Assembly: GCA_028753945.1 (NCBI GenBank)
Contig: JAPNXP010000002.1
Span: 1,488,001 to 1,552,000 of the forward strand
Direction: 5' to 3'
Length of the DNA stretch: 64,000 bases
Origin: Hexactinellida sp. DTS-2022
Taxonomy: Eukaryota; Porifera; Hexactinellida
In this document: positions 55,301 to 64,000 of the stretch, one piece after another
Layout of the letters: every line of letters begins with the position of its first letter
How positions within the stretch are numbered: position 1 is the first letter of the stretch
Made by a program: the position numbers and the translations under genes
Notes under the pieces: generated by a model
What the model was told of the DNA's origin: nothing
Databases searched by the model: none
Seen by the model: only the letters and a program-made list of their open reading frames with translations

Positions 55301-56755
55301 GTCACCCATAGCATTCTATACATAAGGCAATGATACGCACTCAAAATTCTGGACCATGGATGAACTAGTATAGTCAACTAAATAGATGCAATTCAATTAA
55401 TCTTCGAAATAAGTAACCCAGGGTGCTTCTACTTATGTAATTGAATTTTATAAAGGTAGTCATGTACAAGACGCATATTTTTGAGGTGCCACTTGGTCGA
55501 AATGACATCACTGTATTGTCTAATAGTCCAAATATGCGAAAGCTTTGAACGCATGTATAATGTTCAATTTCGATTGAACATTATACATATCTCAAACCAA
55601 TTTTGCGCCGCAAAATGTGTATAACCATTTGAATGTATATTACAATAATCACAATTCTCAGAAAATTGGTTTGAGATAGAGCATCGAAATGTATTATCAT
55701 TGAATAGGAAGTTGAGGACGGGCTATCAATTGGATCCACTGACTAAGCTGTAACTATATTTCTTCTCGAGATATGACCTCAAGCATTGAAATCACGTTTC
55801 CATAGCAACAGAGGAATGTGTCAACATTCTATAATTGATTCTGAGATATTTTATGCAAAATGACTCCTAGATGGGTTAATCACAGCAATTTGTTTTAAAA
55901 ATCGAAATTGGACATTATACATGCGTTCAAAGCTTTCGCATATTCAGACTATTAGACAATACAGTGACGTCATTTTGACCAAGTGGCACCTCAAAAATAT
56001 GCGTCTTGTACATGATCACCTTTATAAAATTCAATTACATAAGTAGAAGCACCCTGAATTACTTATTTCGAAGAATAATTGAATGATTGCCAGTCAACTT
56101 GTACCTATTACAACTTGTACTAAATACTAACTTGTCCCAAATACCAACTCGTCCTAAGTCAACTCGTCCCAAATACCAACTCGTCCTAAGTCAACTCGTC
56201 CCAAATACTAACTCGTCCTAAGTCAACTCGTCCAAAATACCAAATAGTTTCTAATTTACAGGGTAATCTTTTGAAAGTGTAACTATGTTCAATAGAACAT
56301 GAAGTTTGGATGGACATAACACCTTCAAAATCAACAAATTTGTGTCATTTATTAATTCCATTCATAGCTCAAAAACCATTGACAAGTTGGTATTTGGTAC
56401 AATTTGCCGTACAAGATAAAATAGTACGAGCCGACTAAAAAAAATAGGTACGAGTCGACCAAAAAAATTGGTACAAATTGGTTTTTGGGACGAGTTGACT
56501 GGTCCCTGACGTAAAAAAAGGACAAGTTGGTATTTAGTACGAGATAAAATAGGTACGAGTTGACCAAAAAAATAGGTACGAGTCGACCAAAAAAATAGGT
56601 ACGAGTCGACCAAAAAACTTGGTACAAGTTGGTTTTGGGACGAGTTGACTGGCCCCCAATTGAATTGCATCTATTTAGTTGACTATACTAGTTCATCCAT
56701 GGTCCAGAATTTTGAGTGCGTATCATTGCCTTATGTATAGAATGCTATGGGTCAC
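55301..56755. repeat. 1.45-kb palindromic element with about 100-bp arms
   Basis: Arms 55303-55402 and 56655-56753 are practically perfect inverse copies (AGCATTCTATACATAAGGC, TGGACCATGGATGAACTAG). The interior holds a second palindrome at 55402-56083 and inverse arrays of CAACTCGTCC/GGACGAGTTG units at 56085-56245 and 56385-56655. Confidence 0.9.
55402..56083. mobile_element. 680-bp nested foldback element
   Basis: Arms of about 175 bp (CTTCGAAATAAGTAA, CAGGGTGCTTCTACTTATG, CATATTTTTGAGGTGCCAC) mirror each other with few mismatches around an AT-rich centre. A decayed relative is at 28320-28690. Confidence 0.88.
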
Positions 56756-56905
56756 CCTAAACTTATTCCTCGGACTTATTCCTAATTCATAAGTTTTCGA
56801 ACTTATTCCTACTCGCAGGGGTTTCGATCTTATTCCTACTTTATTTTCGGATTAATTCCTACTTAAATTTTCGAACTTATTCCGCATCCCCCTTAATAAC
56901 TATTT

Positions 56906-57442
56906 TAATATTTAACTTAACTTAATATATTGATTAATTAAGGATGAATCCCTAGTAAATATTAGACTCAAATTGATATTGCTTCTTATTCCTCTTATTT
57001 GTACCCATAAAAAAAGTCATAATATTGTCGAGTTACATTCTGACACGCCTGAATTTTGTACTAAAACCCTAATTTATACCATACTAAGCGTATGGCATGC
57101 CTTATACTTCCTGATGCCAAGTCTGTTCTTATTGAAAACACTTGTTCTAATTACAGTAGTAGCATATATTATCATTTTCGTGTCATTGAATTTGCCTTAG
57201 AAGACATTAATTATTTTGATGAAAAGACAGTTGCAGAATTATTTTCGAATTGAATTGAGATACACCCACCATTTGCTCCCACGTACACACTTGTGCTAGG
57301 TATAAAGCATCACCTGACAGTAGGTATATGCAATATAACATTACTCCATAGAAAGATTGTAATGACCACAATAGTTATCTCTAATCAACAGACTATATTA
57401 TCTGATTAGAATAGTAACTATATTCACCACAGTTAGTATAGT
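56906..57442. other. 5' region of YAP
   Basis: AT-rich, no repeat end and no recognisable promoter element. Upstream non-coding exons of YAP cannot be excluded. Confidence 0.45.
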
Positions 57443-60400
57443 ATGAGTCAAGCATCTTCTCCTAACTCTGTCGATGGTCAGCAGCAGGAGATGGACACGA
57501 GTGCTGCCGGGGCAAAGAGTGTTCTCAAGGTGGAAGATAACAATCAGAAGATGCTGGACGAGCTGTTCAACTTGAATTCTGATTCGCATCTCAACTGCAA
57601 GCCCCTCAAGGGAAGGGACTTGCCCTCTTCCTTTTGGAAGACGGACTCCAGCAGCACCAGACAGCTGTACAGACAGCTGCTCTCCTCCAACCAGAACTCA
57701 TTTTCCTTCGACAAGCCCTCTCCTAGCATAACTCCGTTTCCGCAGAGCAGCGGCACCACGCCGTTCCCGGGGGCCAACCCCTCCCAAAATAATTCACACT
57801 TCAAGTGAGTTCAAATTAACCTAACTCTGTTTTGTGTAAAATATACCGGTATATCCATCAAATTTAAAAAAGGAATTATTTAAACACTAATCGATTGATA
57901 AATTGAATATTTTTGCTTGATCTTGAGCATACTTTAGCTATAACGTAAACAAATAAAATCTATATATTCAATCTGGGAAAGGTTCACGAACGAACTTATT
58001 TGAAACTTGAACTGAACGAACTGAACGCTGGTTTTTAAGGGATTAAACGCTGAACGAACTGAACAATAAATTATACATACTGAATCATTAATCCATACGT
58101 TGATATAAATAAATCACTATTAACCACCACCCACTCATCTGAACTGACTGAACGAACGCTGATGGTTTTGAAGTTAGGAGGTTAACGTCAACGAAATCAA
58201 CTTGCGTCAATTTGAGATTTATTCAGTTCGCGTTCGTTCGCGAACTTTCATTACCTTGATTCAATCTAGTTCTAAGTTGTATAGTACGCATATTACCAAG
58301 GGCGTCGATCCTGGGGGGGCAAGGGGGGCGAATGCCCCCCCAATGTTAATACAGGGGGGGCGAGAGTATCATTTCGCCCCCCCCCCCCCCATTATTTGGC
58401 GCACCTTTCATTTTTATTTCATTAAAATTAGTAATTTATTGGTGTCGTGAAATTATTTATTAATATTGCGTGATATGTTAAAATACGACTTATTATCTCG
58501 CGAAAGATAATCGTGCCCGAAAAATTTAGGCTTGCCCCACAGTTTCAGAGGGATACGCCACTTTTTAGTTAAAGTAACTTGAATATTTTGTAAAGTCTAA
58601 ATTTTGTCCTGGTTCGGGAATTTGGTAATCTGCCAACCCTAACGTAATGACCGATTCCAGCTCAGGGAGAAACTACGCTTCTCAACCTAATATGAGACAA
58701 CATGATGTTCGCCCCCCCAATCTTCTTTTCAAATCGACGCCCCTGCTGATATTACGTATTATATACACAAGCTGCTCGTCCGCGATACGCGAGTTCTTAC
58801 CTCTTACACTCGGCCTGCGGCCCTCGCTTGTATTTCAAACGTATACAATTCAAATTATATGCCTCTTTTTGCATTTAAAAAAGTGCAACAGTAACGTTCA
58901 CCAAAAGGACTGGCCGAAACCGGTGAACGCTATACGAGCCGCTAGAACGTTATTAGCGAAAATTATCACCCCTTTGCCTACTTCACGCCTTTTGCCATTT
59001 TGTATAAAAAATGATAGTTTGAAGGCCCCATACAGAGGTTGATTATAAATTCATCCGACTTGGTTATAACAGGAGTTGCTAGTTGACTGTACATTTATTC
59101 TGAAAAAATTAATTGTTTTCTCCTTCGCGAGGCACGAAGTGTCAAGTGCAACACACAACAACCGCAAAGCGATTATTGTGTGGGGTGCCGAACTTCGCGA
59201 AGCCACCGAGCAAGCGTAGCACGCTAGTCTATATTACCTAATTGAGACTGGCTTTCAACTCGAAAAAATATGTATCAACAGCAATAGTATGCACATGTAC
59301 ATACTATATTGTTTGGAAATTCAATATAAAGATTATTTTGTTGTCACATATGCATTATTATAATAATAATTGAGAATATACCAAATTATTCTGTTAACGG
59401 CTTGGGTTTCCATTCAATTTATACTCTGTAACAGCTGAGACCCCTAGTGAATGAATAGATTTGTGGTAGCTGCACTAATTTCGAGCAGACAATATTTTTA
59501 TAGACTAACAAACAAGCGAACAATATTAAAGTTATATCAATATATACTATTGTATATCCAGGTCTCGTGGCTTTCCCACTGTGAGTCACACGAGGTCCCG
59601 CTCCAGTCCTGCCACCTGCTACAGCCACACCAGTCTCCGGCAGCACCCGCTCTCCGACCTGGGAGTCCCAGACTTCCTACAGCAGCCGCAGCCGCAGCAG
59701 CAGGCGGGGAACTGGAACTCGGATCAGCAGCCGGGACTGGCAGAGCACATGGCAGCCAAGAGACAGCACCAGGTGTCTATGTTTGTTAACAACTTTAGTT
59801 TCAGCTACGTTACCAAACAGCTTTGGAGAGACAGATAAGCTTACTAGCTCTCAACTCTTATAGTTGGTAGATTAGTTTCCTGTCTCGCCCTAGCTGAGGT
59901 CCGGATAAATTAAGGATTTACAAAACCAATAAAATCTGAATACAGTACAACTTCGATTATTCGAACTCGTTGGGACCAGTCAAACATGTTCTGATATTCT
60001 ACAATTCAAATAGAGCTGAACATATTTATGGATTAACATTGGGACCAGCCAGGTGTGTTCGGATAATCGAAGAGTTCAGTTAATCTAGGTATCACTGTAT
60101 TATGGGTTGGATTTGGATTATTCTGTAATTCCTAAATAACATGTTACCTTACCTAACAGATGCCTTTTTCAGTAATTCGCTTAAAATTAAACAAATGTGA
60201 ATTTACTGAAATAAATTTCCTCAATTATTTTATATACAGTATGTTTCCTAGGCTGTTTTCCCTTTTAACATAACTGAATTTCCAACAAACACTTCAAATC
60301 AAGGAGAAATGGATTTTCGTGGATTTTCCCATCCTCACTCTCTCCAGCAACCGATGAGCTCTGGGTTCCCCACAAGACACACGCGAGCACATTCCAACGT

Positions 60401-61907
60401 TGACCAGCTGACTCTACCGCTCCCCAAGGGCTGGGAGAAAGGGATTACTCGGGAGGGAGAGGCGTTCTACATCGACCACAACACCCGCACCACCTCCTGG
60501 ACACACCCCGGTCTCCAGCAGACCGCAGCCTTCATCCCTCAACAAGGTACCTACACCCATTCACACTGTCGTACTATCCTCTCACCAATGGTTAATACAG
60601 TAGATGTCGGATATAAGCACACCGGTTATAAGAACATATCGGATATAAGCACACTATGTTGGAAAAAGTTTGCCATCTACCCTGTATAATTTATGTCGGT
60701 TATAAGCACATGACAGTTATAAGCACCATAAGTGCAGTTCCCGACGATGTGCTTATAACCGGCATCCACTGTAGTAGTATCATTAGCATCTAATTTGTTA
60801 TGTATAATAATAGTTAAATATTTCCTTTGCCTGCGAGACATTAACATATGCGTGTTTTAATAGGAATTGGCTCTCCACAACATCGGCCCTCTTGCTTCCA
60901 GCCAGGAGAGCTGAGCACCATCAGAGAGATGCAGCAGCAGCAGCATCTCCTGTCGAGGATGAACCTCAGCGATGAGCCTTTCTACTCGCACTCCCATCAG
61001 GGCTCCCAGGACTCAGGTATACCGCTGCTCAGTCCACAGCCTTTATATCCGTAGCTATCGGTACAAATAATTAGTGCTGGAACGAATATAACGAATATTC
61101 GGTCGAAATGATTGGACGAATATTCGTTCGTTTCCAAACGAATATTCGGTTACTACTTTTGGAGCACAATAACATGATTTTAGTTTAGTTCGAGAGATCA
61201 TAAAATTTATATTCCTACCTTTTTTGCTTCTATTAGATGTCTAATACACTTTGCGACTACTGTATAATGACATTATCGTAACATCTAATGAGCTCAAGTG
61301 GATCAGACCTGTAGCCAGAAACTGATAGTGGGTGGGGCTATAATAATTGCAGGGGGGCTGAGCCTCGTGTATTATACAAACCTAGACATATTAAATGGAG
61401 TTAATCGGGCAGAGAGTATTCTCAGGGGGTCAGTATGGGCCTGCCATGGACGCTAATTATGTGTAAATTCAAAAACTATTAAAACTCCCTGTTCTATAAA
61501 TAACTGAAATGTTATAAACAATCCATGGTTTACTAGTAATAAGATGCATTAGTTCTCTACAGAGGGTACCTTTCTGATTCTTTGTAGGGATTGGCATAAT
61601 TGGAGCAGATCACACTGCTGAGAGCGTCCACACTGGAGAGGACTTCTTGTTAAATAAGCTCGACAGTTCGCACATCGTGCCACAGATCATGTCGCAGGAT
61701 CAGATCCCATTCCCGGGTACAAACAGCACTATCACTGACGACCACTATTTAGTTGACACCCCTGAAGTGTCCGAGTTCCAGCTCCACTTCCAGTCCACCT
61801 CCCCCACCCACTACGACGTGTCCAAGCTGCAAGCTTCCATCTCCACCGAAATGCTGCTCGACGCCGTGTCCGCAGTGGACCCGATAAATCCACAGAACCT
61901 GCCCTAG
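57443..61907 (+). CDS. YAP: YAP, Hippo-pathway co-activator
   Basis: Five exons with matching phases: 57443-57804, 59562-59772, 60348-60546, 60864-61016, 61588-61907; 414 residues. Exon 1 has the TEAD-binding segment (MLDELFNLN, GRDLPSSFWKTDSSS, cf. human LPDSFFKP). Exon 2 has the 14-3-3/LATS site SHTRSRSSPAT (cf. HVRAHSSPAS of human YAP S127). Exon 3 has a second HxRxxS, RHTRAHSN, and a single WW domain PLPKGWEKGITREGEAFY ... TTSWTHPG. Exon 4 has REMQ and the SQDSGI counterpart of STDSGL. Exon 5 has DFLLNKLD (cf. DDFLNSVDEM), ending NPQNLP with no PDZ-binding motif. Function: nuclear co-activator of TEAD, kept cytoplasmic when phosphorylated by Wts/LATS. An ATG at 60309 could start an alternative form. 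Confidence 0.92.
58299..58744. mobile_element. Element in YAP intron 1 with GGGCGTCGAT ends
   Basis: Inverted ends GGGCGTCGATCCTGGGGGGG and the inverse (CCCCCCAATCTTC ... ATCGACGCCCC). Homopolymer-G blocks sit at both sides. No clear target duplication. Confidence 0.7.
58768..59045. repeat. Repeat shared with 38034-38965
   Basis: GC-rich block (GCTGCTCGTCCGCG, CGGCCTGCGGCCCTCGCTTGTA), then TTGCCATTTTGTA and ATACAGAGGTTGATTATA. Same order and orientation as the copy upstream of the RdRP gene. Confidence 0.8.
59943..60097. mobile_element. TA-flanked MITE in YAP intron 2
   Basis: Ends CAGTACAACTTCGATTATTC and the inverse ATAATCGAAG ... CACTG between TA. Confidence 0.75.
60598..60771. mobile_element. 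TA-flanked MITE in YAP intron 3
   Basis: Ends CAGTAGATGTCGGATATAAG and GCTTATAACCGGCATCCACTG between TA; repeated ATAAGCAC. Confidence 0.8.
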
Positions 61908-62874
61908 CTCCCATCAACTCGCCAGAATATGACTGTAAGAGCCATTCGTGTAAGCAACAACTCTACTGAAAATCTATCACTTTGTCCAAACTACTTTGTC
62001 ATTTGCTTTTCTGCCCATTATATTGTGTATATTTTGAAGTCTGTTATCCCCCTGCTCTCGACTGACGAGTGCCCCTTTCTGTAAAACACTATTTTAGATT
62101 TGTCTTATGTTTGTACTTACAACTAGTTATACTTACCATATACTTAATTTGGTATTATCTATAGCAATCTATTCATGTTTGCAATTTTGCATTTCTGATG
62201 TTGCTATGACTTAATTTATATCTTTCTGGTAGAATTTCGAATTTATCCGGGATCATTGAGTTGGGATTAAGGTTATTCATGTAAGTTACGATATTGCAAG
62301 TCGATTTCTATTGACAAGACCGGTGGCCGTAGTAAGAATCAGATGCTACCTAAGATTTTGGATTTTGGGTTCATTCCGCGAAATATAGTAAGTGACAAAT
62401 TAGAATTTAGCAATTGCATTATTTTGCTAATCTATACTATTAACATAAAAAACCCCTCACAGACGGGATGGGAGTGTGCTCCTTCTGATTTGCACTTCCC
62501 CAATTTTATTTAAGTAGAATTTCTATATTAAAATTACATTTATCTTAGTGTAATATAATTTAATTATTGTTTGAATTGTGAAGACTTCAAATGTTTAAAT
62601 AATTAAAGATTAATTAAAATTATTACAAATAGAAATTAGGATACGTGTAGTATTTACGTTACTATTTTGAATACTATAATTGACATCATCATCAACTTGT
62701 AAAATGTTCCAACTTCCAAGTGTTTTCTTTGCACTTGTATGAAACACATATTCACTTACAAACCAATCAATAACAGTCAATATCTAGTAGGCTTATGTAA
62801 TATGTTCTATTGTATTCAGTATACTATAGAGTAATTACAATATGGAGAAGATGGCTGATTTATGTAAATAATCG
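61908..62874. other. YAP 3' region
   Basis: AT-rich. Nearest strong polyadenylation hexamer is AATAAA at 62877, at the border with repeat family A. No coding potential. Confidence 0.5.
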
Positions 62875-63780
62875 TTAATAAAACGTAGAATTGATTAGCG
62901 ACCTAATAATTTGAATTGATATATAGAAAGAACACCCTTAGGAGAATACAACCTCTATATTTTCAATAACTAATTCGAATTATTAAAGAGTCACTGGACC
63001 AGGACACAAATTTCGATATAATTGACAAACAAAAGCGAAATTGAGAAATCGGGCTTCGAGATGATCATCTCCAGGAAATTCTATATCTCCTGTCCAAATG
63101 TGAAATCTCTATCCCTAATTGTCTAGTCAGGCCATCGCGTACGGCCGGCCGGCCAGCCGGAAGTCCGACAGAGGTAAATTAAGGCCACGGATCCCCTGGA
63201 AACTGGCGGGGGCCATACACTTGTTATTTTGTTCTATTATACTCTTCCCAAATATCTATTATTCAAGACAAAGTTTGACTCTCTAGCTCATATACTTTCC
63301 GAGATAGAGTGAGTTATGTGAATATGGAACTAAATGACATATCAATTACCATAACATTAATTGAAATTTTCCTACCCACAGGAAAATATTAGAGAATTGG
63401 GCAGTTATCAATGCAGTAATAGATACTATAAAAGTTACTACTATATAGTAGGCTTTAGGCGATAGAGAGCTTTTAGCGATTCATTGTTTACTTTCAATAC
63501 TATTGGAGTGACTTCATAAAATTTTCTGTAATGTGTTACATTCCAGAATATGTCATTTAGTTCCATATTCACATAACTCACTCTATCTCGGAAAGTATAT
63601 GAGCTAGAGAGTCAAACTTTGTCTTGAATAATAGATATTTGGGAAGAGTATAATAGAACAAAATAACAAGTGTATGGCCCCCGCCAGTTTCCAGGGGATC
63701 CGAGGCCTAAATAGTGTACACTTATAAAACTATAGTAGGACCTACTATAACGTTTTTTACTAGAAGAAGCACACTAAAAA
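62875..63780. repeat. Repeat family A, copy 2
   Basis: Matches 15995-16335 and 17110-17165; interrupted by the 63183-63707 element. Confidence 0.8.
63183..63707. mobile_element. 525-bp Harbinger-like foldback MITE
   Basis: Arms of about 160 bp (GGCCACGGATCCCCTGGAAAC at left, inverse at right; perfect over long stretches) between TAA at 63180-63182 and 63708-63710. The TAA duplication suits PIF/Harbinger. The empty site is in family A copy 1 (about 16295). Confidence 0.88.
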
Positions 63781-64000
63781 TGAATTAAGTAGAAAATCAA
63801 AACACAAAGCCTGGGTGTGTGCTATATTTGTTTGTATGTTGCGAGTTGATTGAGAAAGTGGACGGTTTTCAAATGTGATTTTTGGCATATCGGGGTAACT
63901 TTTGGCACCCGACAACAAGTTGAGGTTTCCACTCATATTTATCACACCTCGACAAGTTATGACGTCATTGTCACATTTCGAGAACCCTGAAAATACACTT
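63781..64000. other. Right edge
   Basis: Nothing recognised in the last 220 bases. Confidence 0.4.

Larger units (their letters stand above)
49346..56905. mobile_element. Foldback-type repeat complex with tandem-array ends
   Basis: Left: 49346 (CTTAATAAGGG) then 49380-49617, about eight 17-20 bp units of GAAGTAGGAATAAGTTCGAA. Right: inverse units at 51430-51520 and 56755-56885, ending CCCCCTTAATAA at 56905. The arrays face each other and enclose the MULE and the 55.3-56.7 kb palindrome. Whether this is one element or a decayed cluster is uncertain. Confidence 0.55.

Noticed and set aside
56352-56670. 91-102 codon minus-strand frames (YFFGRLVPIF repeats)
   Set aside because: Arise from the tandem GGTACGAGTCGACC array within the palindrome.
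1-64000. tRNA and rRNA genes
   Set aside because: No segment with a convincing cloverleaf plus A and B boxes, and no rRNA core sequence was seen.

Overview
Animal nuclear DNA, AT-rich and full of transposons, with a few conserved single-copy genes. The window contains a YAP co-activator with introns, a Caprin, a SAAL1-like protein, a lysosomal beta-hexosaminidase and a eukaryotic RNA-dependent RNA polymerase (RdRP). Together with DNA transposons of the KDZ/Zisupton, Ginger1, MULE and hAT types, this points to an invertebrate metazoan, possibly an early-branching marine lineage. The sequence alone does not fix the phylum.

Layout. 0-0.75 kb: 3' remnant of a MULE transposase broken by a MITE. 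1.7-3.2 kb (minus): Caprin. 3.3-15.2 kb: a nested insertion. A Ginger1-like element (integrase plus OTU protease) has a 5.9-kb KDZ element (Ulp1/PHD gene on plus, KDZ transposase on minus) inside it, and its left end is cut by a hAT-type MITE. 15.5-18 kb: MITEs and a GC-rich segment holding a complete-looking hammerhead ribozyme. 18.1-25.9 kb: a second, more decayed KDZ element carrying an 0.8-kb minisatellite that apparently grew out of a MITE terminus. 26-27.3 kb: a triple-nested hAT element. 29-32.6 kb: an NHL-repeat pseudogene and a ZMYM1-type hAT relic. 32.7-34.3 kb: hexosaminidase. 36.4-37.8 kb: SAAL1-like. 40.6-49.0 kb: one intronless 2784-residue ORF. 49.3-56.9 kb: array-ended foldback repeats surrounding a MULE. 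57.4-61.9 kb: YAP (5 exons), then repeats to the edge.

The outstanding feature is the 2784-residue ORF. It joins, in order, a RIG-I-type zinc-binding domain, a Dicer/RIG-I-class helicase, a cellular (QDE-1/EGO-1/Rdp1-class) RdRP, a Thr/Ser-rich 9-residue repeat linker, a Cid1-like nucleotidyltransferase and a long uncharacterised C-terminus. These are the three activities that fission yeast assembles from separate Rdp1, Hrr1 and Cid12 proteins (the RDRC complex). Here they are on one chain, apparently a one-protein siRNA amplification machine. All motifs needed for catalysis are visible and the frame is open throughout, so the gene looks functional.

The host genes do not form an operon. Most of the remaining sequence is nested transposons whose insertion order can be read from target-site duplications. 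Exon boundaries, domain names and motif positions were read by eye; no database search was run.
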